NCBI GenBank assembly: GCA_032821775.1
Contig: JAVLRN010000013.1
Location: forward strand, 186,001-250,000
Direction of reading: 5' to 3'
DNA: 64,000 nt
Origin: Sanguinoderma infundibulare
Taxonomy: Eukaryota > Basidiomycota > Agaricomycetes > Polyporales > Polyporaceae
The notes beneath the pieces were generated by a model that was not told the origin of the DNA, searched no databases, and saw nothing but the letters and a program-made list of their open reading frames with translations. Made by a program: the position numbers and the translations under genes. Numbering within the stretch: the stretch's first letter is position 1; every line of letters begins with the position of its first letter. Below are positions 47,001 through 56,922 of the stretch, piece by piece.

Positions 47001-47956
47001 CGCACGGAAGGTGTGGTACGTATTGCGTTGCCCATTGCAATGGCACAATACTCACTCCCATGCGCCAGGGACATACTCAATCGGCTCATCTCGATAGGAG
47101 AGTTCCCTCCTCCCGGACAATCACATCTTGCCGATGCTGCAAGACCCAATATTGGCAGCCCCTTAGGCGAAGCTTTTGTTCAAGACACTACCCGAGCTGG
47201 ATCATGTCCCGAAACGCGCTTGGACTCTCTCGCCCAGCAACTGGTGGAAGACCCGTCGCACTTCCGCGCGAACCAATCTATGGATGCCCCTCCTCTGACT
47301 TCCTCCGAGTCGGACTTCTCGCGTTCTGCGGACGCGTGTGAGGCCATGAACGACGACTTCCCCATGGACCTGTCGTTTGAGCTACCACTCCACACGGAAG
47401 ACCTGGGACGGGTTCCATTCTATCATGGCTTCAGTTCGCTGTTCTCATCTGGTCCGGCGCAAGAACAGCTGTATTTCCCGCCGCAATTGCAGCAGCAACA
47501 GACGTACTATCCGGACCCCCATCGAAACGAAGACCCTTTTTCCGCAACCATCCCCCTGCCCCAACCGGGCAACGGGAGCGGCAACGGGTTCTTCAACATG
47601 TCCATCATCGAGTATAGCCAACTGCTGGCCGCCATGTCCGCGTCTGATCCATCGTCGTCGGACGTGAATGGACAGCAGCAGATACCAATTCCTCAGGTGG
47701 TGGAGCAGGCAACAGTCGCTTCGGGAGCGAGCGCGGACGCCGATGCGTCGATGATGTTCGAGGACAACATGGTCGAGATGTGGTCTTCAGCGCCTACCTC
47801 TCTCGAGTGCGTTCCTTGTTTGCTTGCCTTGTTCTACGTAGATACTGAGCTGAGATCGATATGCATAGATGGGCCGATTGGGGAGCTTATCTGGCGAGTG
47901 TGACCGGCATGGAGATGCCGTTCGACTTCAACACTGGGCCGTCGCAAGGCATGTAG
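44031..47956 (+). CDS. Zn2Cys6 fungal-specific transcription factor, copy B
   Basis: Paralogue of copy A on the opposite strand. ATG 44031 gives MSSQEDVRSPPHVSGPEQ. Splicing AGTGCG-T to GC-GATGGC completes the cluster: CDYCRRKKSAC, nine residues, CSKCISLEIEC. The helix LQERLQNMETLFAQ (near 44820) is followed by a Pro/Ser linker, then the fungal transcription factor domain (LPLLHKPTFQNGIRD near 45505; GLGLRMAQDVGAHRKK near 45855). Conserved exons with DLDPMTEVDDEYWLDP and SKANRKLP-like segments match copy A closely. The tail has QLQQQQTYYPDPHRNED. It ends FDFNTGPSQGM and TAG 47954-47956. Frames join cleanly, so both copies should be functional. Sequence fused directly after the stop belongs to family X. 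Confidence 0.85.
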
Positions 47957-48125
47957 ATTCTTCGCATCTCCGACGAGATGTGGGATCGCGCTTGTGGCGT
48001 GTTTGACGACATGGAGTACCCAGAGAAGGTATGAGTTGCAGCGGTATCTTGATTGGAGTACGAAGGTGTGTAGCATCTTCCTGGCGTGTCCCCAATTATC
48101 TCCTGACAATCGGCATCAGCACTAG
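47957..48125 (+). pseudogene. Family X 3' fragment fused to the end of regulator B
   Basis: Immediately after the regulator stop codon the sequence encodes LRISDEMWDRACGVFDDMEY in the first frame, matching the last third of protein X1 (58754-59492). An extra G shifts the frame just after YPEK. The terminal intron (GTGTGT..CATCAG followed by CACTAG) and part of the 3' UTR are also recognisable. The 5' two-thirds of X are deleted. Confidence 0.7.
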
Positions 48126-48549
48126 AAGCATCTTGCCACTGCTATTGTTGGTCGTTTTCATTGTAGTACCTATCGCGTTCACTGCATCTTCTGGATACCC
48201 CTTGATTCATCCCGAATGTCATCATTCTAGCGCCGGTCGAACCAAAAGGGTTACGACGCTTCTCGTTCCGAGCAGTTTGACTCTTGTGGGCGCAGGGATG
48301 CGTCTGTGTCTCGATCAGCGGTTGATCGGCAACGACGGCAAGGATCGACAGTGACGTTCGTCTATACACATGTTTATCGCAGATACAACGCAGATCTGGC
48401 TACACTCTCGAAGGCACAAGTGCTTACTACAGCAGTTACGTATCACAAGCAGTACAAATGATTAACACGACGCTCGTTTCGGTACTACTATTCCTCGGCC
48501 TCTCGTCAACCCGGACTCGAAACTCTTCAGAACCCAGCCACACTATCAA
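48126..48549. other. 3' flank of the X fragment
   Basis: About 420 bp. The first 100 bp resemble sequence after X1 (59493 on) and X2 (61680 on), so they belong to the duplicated unit. The rest is unrecognised. Confidence 0.45.
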
Positions 48550-50645
48550 TTACGACTTCCCCTTCCCCTTTCCACTGGCATTCGTGCGCGATGGGCCAGA
48601 AACTCGGTTGCTCTCTCCCGGACTCGAGGATCCTGCGAAGAGAAGCACAGAACGTAAGTGAACACTCCGAAACCGCAGACGTCGTGTCAAGGACACACTC
48701 ACAGGATGCTCTGCCCAGAAAGCTGCGTAGATCGGATCATCCATCGGTGGCACACCGTTGCTCCAGCCGTTCACCCTCGTACGTCCCGGCGCAAGTGGAC
48801 GTGCTGCCGAACTCGAAGCCTGACCGGGGCCCTGACATACGGTACCGCGCTTGTCTACCTCAAATTGCTTATGAGCCCTGAGCAGAAAATCAGTATCGTG
48901 GAATGGCGTGCTGCCGGACGGCCATCCGCCGCCGCCGCCGCTGCCCGTGCCCCTCCCCAAAGCAGTCCCGGTTGGGAACCAGTGGTTTACGATGGCAGAC
49001 CTGACCTCGTCGAGGAAGTCACAGAATCGCTTGTAGTTGATACCGATCTCCGTCTGGTTCAAGCCATCGGAACGGAGCCGGTCCATCATCAACTTCTTGC
49101 CGTAGGGTATCTTGGGGGCCAGACCATTGGCTATCAAGATCAGATGTTCATCCGAGTAAATGTTTTTCTCCCGGACGGCTGGACGGTTCGTGTCCCTGGG
49201 GATGTTCGCAGTCATGCGGAGCTTCTTGATCTGCCGCGCCAGCCCGTCGACTGTCGCGGTGCTCGCCTGAGTATCGAGTCGCGGACGAAACGCCAGGCGG
49301 CTATAGGACTGAGGAGCGCCGCGATCGCCATGGTGTCGGCGTGAACGTGAGCCAGCAAGGCCTGCTGAGGTGAAGGTGGTATCGAACGCGAAGCCGGTAT
49401 CACTAGCACGAGTCTGCTCCATGACCTCGGTGTTGGTGTTGGTGTTATGGGAAGCGGAGGATTCTGTGGAGGGCGAGAGAAGAGGGGGATGATACGAAGA
49501 AATGACGGGCGGACCTGCAACCCTGTCGGTCGACGAGTTGCTTTGCGGACCTTGCGTCCCGTGGCCGCCTGAGGCCTGAGGACCTGGATCGCCGCCGTCT
49601 CGTTGTGGATTTGAGCTAGGAGCGGTGGAGTCGAAGATGATGCTCGGACCACCATCAAGGGGCTCCGGTACCGTCACCCTGGGGACGTTCGCAGCGATGC
49701 GAAGGTTCTCTGTCAGCCCCACCAGTCGGCCTACGGTCGTGCTGCCCTCGGCCGCAGCATCGAGAGGCTGGCTCTCCGTGTCTTTCGTCGCCCCGCTGCC
49801 AGAAGCTTCAGAGCTGCGAATTCCGTCGTCTTGACGTGGACGGTCGTCGTCTGGGCGGGGACTACCGTAGCTGAGACTACGACCACGGGGGCGTGCAGCT
49901 ACAGCATCAACAGCGGTGTTCGAGGCGACGCCGGAGCCTGAGGAGGTTAAAACAGGGAATGGGATATGCGCAGACCCGCCAAGCGTGTGTCTTGTGTCGT
50001 CGGTAGATAAGCCTCGTCCCGGATCTTGGATCGTCTGGCCGTCATCTGTCTGAGTTGCAGGACTGCAAAGGTCTCGGGATGGATATGAGCCAGCCAAGCT
50101 CGCGGAGTGTGTGGTGGACTTAGAGCCGAAAGCGACGTCGGAACCATCATCACGGGGATACGTAGCCACGGTCTCGAGGGACGTGTTACGAGCAGCACTC
50201 GTCGAGGACTCGGCGGATGGCAGAGGAAGAGATTCATGGTGGGAAGGAACTCCAGGCATCCCTCTCAAGTCGTCGGTAGATGACCCGATTACCGGACCTT
50301 GCGTGACCTGACTGCCCGAGGCCTGAGTGCCGCGACCGTCACCGTCTTGCTGTGGATGCGCACCGGACAGGCCCACAGATGGAGTGGTGAGGTCGAAAGT
50401 GGTGCTGGAGCCACTGGCACCACGGGCCTGCGTAGCAATTGGGTTGTAAAGTGGGTTATCGCTACGCCCGGGAGACGTGATGCATGGTAGGGGAAGGGGT
50501 GGAACGAGGCGGCCCGAAGGCGCTCGCGGCGTGTCGACCTTGTCTTCCGAAACCTGGGTGTGAGCACGTTTCCGTGCATTCACACGAAGTCGGAGATTCA
50601 AAGAGTCGTTACGTTCGTTCTGAATGGGGGAAAGATGGAACCTTT
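48550..50645 (-). pseudogene. Repeat-rich C-terminal part of the transposon-split gene
   Basis: A frame of about 690 codons is open from the edge of the foldback element to TAA at 48550-48552. It has no ATG near its 5' edge: an in-frame TAA-free run begins only if the sequence upstream of the insertion (51258 and higher) is joined. Composition is Ser/Thr/Gly/Asp-rich with diverged internal repeats (GLTENLRIAANVPR against RQIKKLRMTANIPRD). A conserved-looking helical block follows (YSDEHLILIANGLAPKIPYG, near 49130), and the end is Lys/Gly-rich. A possible 70-bp intron at about 48629-48698 would change the last 27 residues. Its function is unknown. A truncated relative lies at 17955-18330. Confidence 0.6.
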
Positions 50646-51257
50646 CACGCGAGGAAAACCAATATTTCTTGTCCCTAAGAATAGGATGAAAAATGTTAAT
50701 GAAAATGTCACGTTTTTCCGAACGTTATCCCCCGTATAGAACTCGAAGTTTAAGATTTCTCTGAATGTTCGCCCAAAGTTGATGTTTCGGGCCGCGTTCC
50801 GAGGCCAACAAAATGTGACGGAGAATGTCACATTCTATTGGCTGCACAACATTGCGGAGAACTTCGAGTTTTAATGAACATTCAAACTCAGATAGTATTT
50901 AAAGTTCTCCGCTGAAATGGTCAATAAACTTGAAGTTCTCATAAAACTCGGTAAATGTTGCTAAAAACTTCAAGTTTATTGACCATTTCAGCGGAGAACT
51001 TTAAATACTATCTGAGTTTGAATGTTCATTAAAACTCGAAGTTCTCCGCAATGTTGTGCAGCCAATAGAATGTGACATTCTCCGTCACATTTTGTTGGCC
51101 TCGGAACGCGGCCCGAAACATCAACTTTGGGCGAACATTCAGAGAAATCTTAAACTTCGAGTTCTATACGGGGGATAACGTTCGGAAAAACGTGACATTT
51201 TCATTAACATTTTTCATCCTATTCTTAGGGACAAGAAATATTGGTTTTCCTCGCGTG
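50646..51257. mobile_element. 612-bp foldback (palindromic) element
   Basis: The left arm (50646-50937) and right arm (50966-51257) are 292-bp reverse complements with no mismatch that I can find, around a 28-bp spacer. Ends read CACGCGAGGAAAACC on either strand. A TTT trinucleotide flanks both sides (50643-50645 and 51258-51260), as expected of a 3-bp target-site duplication. CAC termini with 3-bp duplications are typical of CACTA-like DNA transposons, so it may be a non-autonomous relative (tentative). It encodes nothing, interrupts the reading frame of the host gene and introduces a stop codon. If transcribed it would fold into a long double-stranded hairpin. Confidence 0.85.
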
Positions 51258-51609
51258 TTTGCGGCCTGCCCATGCGCTCTGTACGAGCAGCGATTGGACT
51301 GGAACCCGGGAAGTCCGAACTTCCAGCCGGTGAGGATTCGGGTACAGGTCGAGGGCTACTACGTGGGGTGCGTGAAGCCGCCTGGTCGTCTTCATGTGTA
51401 CATGGAACATCGTTTCGAGCCGGGGATGACCCAAGTTCAGGTTGACGATCAGTAAGTGGAGCCGCCTCGTCATCGTCCGGTGTAGGTATGAGCTTTGGGA
51501 GTGGTACCACCGTGTTGTCGAAGACTTTGCTGGGACGAGCCGGGGTGGCGTAACCACGGGAGAAAATGTCGTACCGTCGGGCGCCTGCCATCAATGCGTT
51601 CAGCTGCGA
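51258..51609 (-). pseudogene. Middle exon of the transposon-split gene
   Basis: On the minus strand, after a TAATGCAG 3' splice site (AG at 51611-51610), a frame opens with SQLNALMAGARRYDIFSRG and continues Ser/Pro-rich to the foldback element. Past the element and one TTT/AAA duplicate it continues in the same phase into the 690-codon frame ending at 48550. With the element in place, the frame reads 14 codons into it and stops at 51214-51216. An ATG at 51613-51615 is formed by the duplicated target site and could act as an accidental start. Confidence 0.6.
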
Positions 51610-51617
51610 CTGCATTA

Positions 51618-51983
51618 TGTGAACGAGACTAGCGGCGAGCGCGAGCGAGCAGCTCAGTCAGGAGAAAGAAGACTCATATATTCGGACGTGTAAGTACCTA
51701 GCGGCGAGCGCGAGCGAGCAGCTATGGTACAACATAAGTAACTCGTAAGTACGTAAGGATCGTGGGGAGACGCACCTCAGTCAGGAGAAAGAAGACTGAG
51801 GTGCTCGGGACGCGAGGGAGCAAGTATATGTGTAACGACAGGGCGCGGAGCGGCGGGAAGTACGGAAAAGGGAATGGCGCGTCAGGCGGTATCGTATGTA
51901 TACTAAAGAAGTATAGTAAAGGTCCGGAAACACAGAACCTGTCAGTAAACGTCCGGGCGCACGTCAGCGCTTGTAATCTAACA
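51618..51983 (-). repeat. 3' LTR of the copia element
   Basis: 366 bp. Internally it holds two copies of AGCGGCGAGCGCGAGCGAGC (about 51630 and 51700) and two of CAGTCAGGAGAAAGAAGACT (about 51656 and 51778). The second is bounded by CCTCAGTC and GACTGAGG, which can pair. These duplications may hold transcription signals. Confidence 0.93.
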
Positions 51984-51992
51984 CTCCCCCTC
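51984..51992 (-). other. Polypurine tract
   Basis: GAGGGGGAG on the minus strand lies directly next to the 3' LTR, where plus-strand DNA synthesis is primed. It overlaps the stop codon of the polyprotein (51991-51993). Confidence 0.8.
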
Positions 51993-54900
51993 AAGCGTGG
52001 CGGAGCCCGAGTAGGTACGATAGAGCCTTGACTTTCGCGCGTGGCAGCGCCTTGGTGAGAATGTCGGCGGCCATGTCGTTAGTAGGGCACCAGCGGGGCT
52101 CGATCATCTTCCGGATGGCAAGTTCTCGAATGTGATGGAATCTGATGTTGATGTGTTTGGTGCGGGCGTGGAAGACGTCGGCATTCTTGATGACGTCGAG
52201 AGCACTCCGGTTGTCGCAAAAAAGGGGTACTGGAGATAAAGAGGGTGAGGTGAGTTCCACGAGGAGGTTACGGAGCCAAACAGCCTCGCATGCGGCCTCG
52301 GAAGCCGCGATGTACTCGGCCTCAGAGGTTGACAGCGCGAGAATGGGCTGCTTTGAGGATCGCCAGCTGATCGCGCCGCCATTGTAAAGGAAGGCGTAGC
52401 TGGTAATTGAGTGCCGGTGCGCCTGAGAGGCGAAATCGGCGTCCGAATAGCCCAGTAAGCCGTCGGACGTCGAACCGAAGGAGAGGACGTGATCGCGGGT
52501 CCCCTTGAGGTAGCGCAGCACGCGCTTTGCGGCTTCCCAGTGAAGCGGGGCGGGATCAGCCATGAAGCGAGCGAGCGTTGATACGACGAAGGCAACGTCG
52601 GGGCGTGTGCCGGTTGCCGCATACATCAAGGAGCCAATGAGTTGAGCGTAAGGAATGTTGCGCATCTCCTCGCGGATCGCGTTGTCGAGAGTAAAATCGA
52701 AAAGGTTAGCGTGGGGGTCGATTGGGACAGAAATAGTGTGTGCATCAGACATATTGAAGCGGGCGACAATCGTGTCGATGTACGCTGCTTGCAAGAGGGA
52801 GATGGTTCGTGCGGCGCGGTTGCGACGAATCTCGAAACCGAGGAGCCAGCGGACCTCCCCGAGATCAACAATTTCGTAACGTGCGTGGAGCTGGTCCTTC
52901 AGCGCGCGCAGAAGCGGGGTGCCATTCACGACGAGGATGCAGTCATCAACGTGGATAACGATGATGATCACAGCTCCATCCTGAAGGTAGAAGAATACTC
53001 CCGGATCATGTGCACTGCGCGACAGGCCCAGCTCGTCCATGAGCGCACAAACCTTGCGATACCATTGGAGGCCGGCCTGTTTGAGACCGTAAAGGGCCTT
53101 CTTGAGATGCCAGACGAGGCGCGTTGGACCCGAGACCTCGAATCCGAGTGGTTGCCGCATGTAAATGGTCTCGTCGAGGTCACCGTTAAGGTACGCGTTC
53201 TTGAAGTCAATTTGATGGATCTCCCAGTCGTTGGCGGTCATGAGAGTGAGAACGAGACGGAATGATGATGGTCGAGCGGTCGGAGAGGCAGTTTTGTCGA
53301 AATCGAGCCCGGGGATCTGAGCAAAGCCCTGCGCACAAAGGTGCGCCTTGAGCTTGGTGACCACGTTATGCTCGTCCCTCTTCTTTCGAAGTGCCCAAAC
53401 GGAGCCGATAATGTTTGCTCCCGGTGGAGCCTCGACCAAATCGTAGGTGTCCATCTTCGCGATGCGGTTGAGTTCTTCCGTCATCGCCACTCTCCACTTC
53501 TCGCATTCAGGTCCCGCCATTGCGTCACAGTAAGAAGGTTCATCGTCCGAGCTCATAGCGGCGAGTGCGTAGACGGTCGCGCTCGGGCAGGCGCCGGCGT
53601 CAACGATTGACACATCTTCATAGCCGCCAGGATACTCAGTTTCCTCCTCTCCATCACCATACTCCCCCTGTTCCTCCCCCTCGGGCTCTCTCTGGCTCTT
53701 GGAGGGCACTGCAACGCGTGCCGAGCCGCCTAGGATCGACTTCGGAACACGCTGCGCGCCCCTCCCACCCGTGGTGCCTACTCCGGCCTGCAAGTCGCGG
53801 ATCCAGCCAGCTGGCTTGCGGACTCGCTTTGGACGGCCGGTCTGCTCTGCGGTCTCCGGCAATGGCTCTAGGACGACGCTAGGCGACTTCAGCGGCTCGT
53901 CTAACGGCTCGGGTGGCGAGGAAGGGTCGGGAGGAGATGTAGGAGGCAAGGTGGAAGGCGGGTTTGGGTGGTTTTGGGATGAGGGGGCCGCCTGGGGCAG
54001 GTTATGGTGTGGCGTGGCCACATCATGACTTGCTTGTGGTGTGGCGTGGCTGGGGGTGGGGGCAGATGCCGATGAGCTCGGAGGAGGAGAAGACGCGCTC
54101 GGGGCACCATCAGGTGTGTTCTCCCCCTCGAACTGAGCGCGGACTGAGACGATTGCTCCGTCGTCCGGTTCGAAATCGACATTCCATTCGACGGAGACGA
54201 TTTGCTGCCCAGGGGTTCGCTCCGGCCAGTAGATCTTGTGGCCTTTGCTGTCCGGAGCGAATCCCACCCACCGGCCGCACTTGGACTTGGGGTCAAGCTT
54301 ACCGGTGTTCTCCTGCAGGACCCAGGCGTATGCGCCGAAGCGCGGTAAGCTGGACAAATCCGGCTTCTCCCCTGTGGCTAACTCGCGCGGCGTTGAACCG
54401 GGGGTGTTCTTCGACGTCGTGCGGTTGTGGAGCCAGGTGGAGTGCAGGACGGCCTCGCCCCAGAGGAACTTCGGGAGGCGGGCGTCGAAGAGGAGGGCGC
54501 GGGCGTGTTCAACCGTGGTGCGGTTGAGCCGCTCCCCCTTGCCGTTTTGCTGCGGCGAATCGTGGACGGTGAGGCGGCGGGTCGTCCCCTCGGACTCCAG
54601 GTGAGCCGTGAACTCGTGGCCGGTGTACTCACCACCACGGTCGCTCTGTAGGGTCTCGATTGAGGTGGCACCGCGGTGCACCTTTGCCCACGCCTCGTAC
54701 GACCGGTACCGGTCGAGCGCGTCGCTCTTGTTTCGCATGAGGGCGACGACGGCTTCATCGGAGTAGTCGTCGAGGAAGGTGATGAAGTAGTCTTTCTGGT
54801 CCCAGGTACGAACTTGTGCTTTTCCCCAAACGTCTGTGTGTACACGTTGACCATAACATGTTGACGGCGGGCTCGTGCGCTCCTTCGGGAATGGTGCGCG

Positions 54901-56472
54901 GGCCTGCTTTGCTTGTTTGCAGACATCACAAAACCGAACCTCGGTGGTCGCGTCGAGTTCGATGCCCGTCACGACACCCTCCGTGACCATTTTGCGCAAG
55001 GTCAGGGGGTAGACGTGCCCCATCCGGCGGTGGAACTCCAGGTCCGACAGTGTCGCAGCGGCGGTTTCAGCTGCCTGCGAGTTCGTGACGGGTTCAACGC
55101 CTAGGAGGGGATAGAGGCCTTTGCGAGCGGGGATCGGGCGGAGGGAATTTCTGGCGGGGGTGGTGATGAGGCAGCCGTTTTGGGAAAATTGAACCTGGTA
55201 GCCTGCGTTGACGAGGCAGCTGATGGAGATGAGAGCAACGGGCATGGAGGGGGCGTAGAGAACACGACGTAGAGTAAACTCATCGGTTCGATTTGTATTA
55301 CTGGTGGTTAAGGCAATACGAACGTCCCCCTCACCAACTGCGTGGAATGTGTGCCCGTCTGCGGACTGGATGGGGATGGGGGCGATTTCCCGGAAGGTCA
55401 CGAAGTTGTCGCGGCAGGGATCGAAATGACGAGATGCGCCGGAATCCGTGAGGCGGGTGAAGCGATCGAGGGGCAGGCGATGTGCGGAAACATTTGAGAA
55501 GTCGGTTGCAATGATGTAGGTGGACTCCCCCCAGAACGAATAGGAGTGAAGGGTATCATTGCCGTTGGACGCACCTGCTACATTGCCTTGTGCTACGTTC
55601 GCGTTCTCCCCTGGTTGTCTGTTGGACACGCCTCCGCCCATGCCCTTCCCCTTCCCTTTCTTCCGACGTCTTGGCCCCTGGCCCTCGCTCCCACCGCCTT
55701 TGCTCCAGCACTGAGCCTTGGTGTGTCCCTCCTTGTTGCAATTGAAGCACTTGATGCCGCCGCGCGCCGCCATAGCGGTGGCGTTCGAGGATTCGGCGTC
55801 CATCACGTGTTCGTCTCGGGCGATCTCCGTGATACTCTGAAGGAGGTCGTTGGGAGAGAGGACGTTGCCGGCAGCACGCGCGGTGACTTGGAGGGCTCGG
55901 ACGGCGGGGCGGTAGTTGGCTGGGAGGAGTGAGAGGATGTAGACCTTGTATTGATCATCCGAGAGCGCGCTGCCGGCCGTCGCGTACTCAGCGCGAAGGC
56001 GCGCGAGTTCCGTGAGAAGCGGGCAGGGGTCGACTCCTTCCTCGCAGCGGAGCTGTTGCATGCGGGAGAGGATGCTGACCTGGACGAAGTCACCTTGGTT
56101 GTCGTACTTTGAGGTGACGACCTGCCAAGCCTCGTCGGCACGCGTCTTGGTTACAATGTCGAGCTTAAGGGATTCGGGGACCGTCTGAAGAAGGAGGGTC
56201 TTGATGGTCGCATGATTGCCAAGCCACTTGTCGAGCGCGGTTTCGTACCGCTCGTCAGCGTCTGAATCGACGCCGAGCGCCGTGGGCGCGACAGGTTGAC
56301 GCTCCCGGCCCTCGAGGTACCGCCGGAGGCTCTTCGATTGGACAACGGTGAGGAACTGGGCCTTATAAAGGACCCAGTTCGAGCCGTCCTCCTTAAGGGC
56401 AGGGATCTTCACGGTTGAGGTGGATTCCGGCTGGGAAGAGGGGTCGGGGGTGATCCTGTGGACGTCGGCCAT
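51991..56472 (-). CDS. Copia Gag-Pol polyprotein
   Basis: One uninterrupted frame of 1493 codons from MADVHRITPDPSS to LLGLRHA. In order: a Gag helical region (residues about 1-220), a CCHC knuckle CFNCNKEGHTKAQC (about 242-255) and aspartic protease DSGAS (about 343). The integrase has an HHCC zinc region (HRRMGH about 481, CDVC about 515) and the triad D547, D611, E648. A long Pro/Ser linker follows (about 790-930). The reverse transcriptase has IHVDD (about 1173-1177), and RNase H has DADFAS, SEAEYIA and CDNRSAL (about 1343-1425). The order integrase before RT defines the copia superfamily. There is no frameshift or stop, so Gag and Pol are made as one protein. There is no env. Confidence 0.95.
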   Translation of the reverse strand: MADVHRITPDPSSQPESTSTVKIPALKEDGSNWVLYKAQFLTVVQSKSLRRYLEGRERQPVAPTALGVDSDADERYETALDKWLGNHATIKTLLLQTVPESLKLDIVTKTRADEAWQVVTSKYDNQGDFVQVSILSRMQQLRCEEGVDPCPLLTELARLRAEYATAGSALSDDQYKVYILSLLPANYRPAVRALQVTARAAGNVLSPNDLLQSITEIARDEHVMDAESSNATAMAARGGIKCFNCNKEGHTKAQCWSKGGGSEGQGPRRRKKGKGKGMGGGVSNRQPGENANVAQGNVAGASNGNDTLHSYSFWGESTYIIATDFSNVSAHRLPLDRFTRLTDSGASRHFDPCRDNFVTFREIAPIPIQSADGHTFHAVGEGDVRIALTTSNTNRTDEFTLRRVLYAPSMPVALISISCLVNAGYQVQFSQNGCLITTPARNSLRPIPARKGLYPLLGVEPVTNSQAAETAAATLSDLEFHRRMGHVYPLTLRKMVTEGVVTGIELDATTEVRFCDVCKQAKQARAPFPKERTSPPSTCYGQRVHTDVWGKAQVRTWDQKDYFITFLDDYSDEAVVALMRNKSDALDRYRSYEAWAKVHRGATSIETLQSDRGGEYTGHEFTAHLESEGTTRRLTVHDSPQQNGKGERLNRTTVEHARALLFDARLPKFLWGEAVLHSTWLHNRTTSKNTPGSTPRELATGEKPDLSSLPRFGAYAWVLQENTGKLDPKSKCGRWVGFAPDSKGHKIYWPERTPGQQIVSVEWNVDFEPDDGAIVSVRAQFEGENTPDGAPSASSPPPSSSASAPTPSHATPQASHDVATPHHNLPQAAPSSQNHPNPPSTLPPTSPPDPSSPPEPLDEPLKSPSVVLEPLPETAEQTGRPKRVRKPAGWIRDLQAGVGTTGGRGAQRVPKSILGGSARVAVPSKSQREPEGEEQGEYGDGEEETEYPGGYEDVSIVDAGACPSATVYALAAMSSDDEPSYCDAMAGPECEKWRVAMTEELNRIAKMDTYDLVEAPPGANIIGSVWALRKKRDEHNVVTKLKAHLCAQGFAQIPGLDFDKTASPTARPSSFRLVLTLMTANDWEIHQIDFKNAYLNGDLDETIYMRQPLGFEVSGPTRLVWHLKKALYGLKQAGLQWYRKVCALMDELGLSRSAHDPGVFFYLQDGAVIIIVIHVDDCILVVNGTPLLRALKDQLHARYEIVDLGEVRWLLGFEIRRNRAARTISLLQAAYIDTIVARFNMSDAHTISVPIDPHANLFDFTLDNAIREEMRNIPYAQLIGSLMYAATGTRPDVAFVVSTLARFMADPAPLHWEAAKRVLRYLKGTRDHVLSFGSTSDGLLGYSDADFASQAHRHSITSYAFLYNGGAISWRSSKQPILALSTSEAEYIAASEAACEAVWLRNLLVELTSPSLSPVPLFCDNRSALDVIKNADVFHARTKHINIRFHHIRELAIRKMIEPRWCPTNDMAADILTKALPRAKVKALSYLLGLRHA

Positions 56473-56486
56473 GGCTCGGAGCAGCA

Positions 56487-56498
56487 GGGCTCATAACC
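56487..56498 (-). other. Primer binding site, half-tRNA type
   Basis: Next to the 5' LTR the minus strand reads GGTTATGAGCCC. The plus-strand complement GGGCTCATAACC looks like the anticodon arm of eukaryotic initiator tRNA-Met (anticodon CAU), not a tRNA 3' end. That is the arrangement known for copia, which primes with a tRNA cut in its anticodon loop. The identification comes from memory of the tRNA arm. Confidence 0.6.
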
Positions 56499-56864
56499 TG
56501 TGAACGAGACTAGCGGCGAGCACGAGCGAGCAGCTCAGTCAGGAGAAAGAAGACTCATATATTCGGACGTGTAAGTACCTAGCGGCGAGCGCGAGCGAGC
56601 AGCTATGGTACAACATAAGTAACTCGTAAGTACGTAAGGATCGTGGGGAGACGCACCTCAGTCAGGAGAAAGAAGACTGAGGTGCTCGGGACGCGATGGA
56701 GCAAGTATATGTGTAACGACAGGGCGCGGAGCGGCGGGAAGTACGGAAAAGGGAATGGCGCGTCAGGCGGTATCGTATGTATACTAAAGAAGTATAGTAA
56801 AGGTCCGGAAACACAGAACCTGTCAGTAAACGTCCGGGCGCACGTCAGCGCTTGTAATCTAACA
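56499..56864 (-). repeat. 5' LTR of the copia element
   Basis: 366 bp, identical to the other LTR except for two bases seen. In the direction of transcription it begins TGTTAGATTACAAGC and ends CTCGTTCACA. The outer edge is followed by the CATTA duplication at 56865-56869. Confidence 0.93.
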
Positions 56865-56922
56865 CATTAGGTGGCATTAGTTACGTCGTCGCTCGAGACC
56901 AGTTGGTATTCGGTTTACTCAC

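Larger units (their letters stand above)
51618..56864 (-). mobile_element. Intact Ty1/copia LTR retrotransposon
   Basis: A 5247-bp element in minus orientation. It has two 366-bp LTRs starting TG and ending CA, a primer site, a single 1493-codon gag-pol frame, a polypurine tract and a CATTA target duplication on both sides (51613-51617 and 56865-56869). The LTRs differ at only two positions seen (G/A near 51636 versus 56517, and G/T near 51812 versus 56696), so insertion was recent. All expected catalytic motifs are present, so it may still be active. It lies three bases from the 3' splice site of a host intron. Confidence 0.95.

Noticed and set aside
50598..51455. Two identical hydrophobic frames on opposite strands
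   Set aside because: They are the two arms of the palindrome read outward. Identity is forced by the inverted repeat and they share no protein motif.
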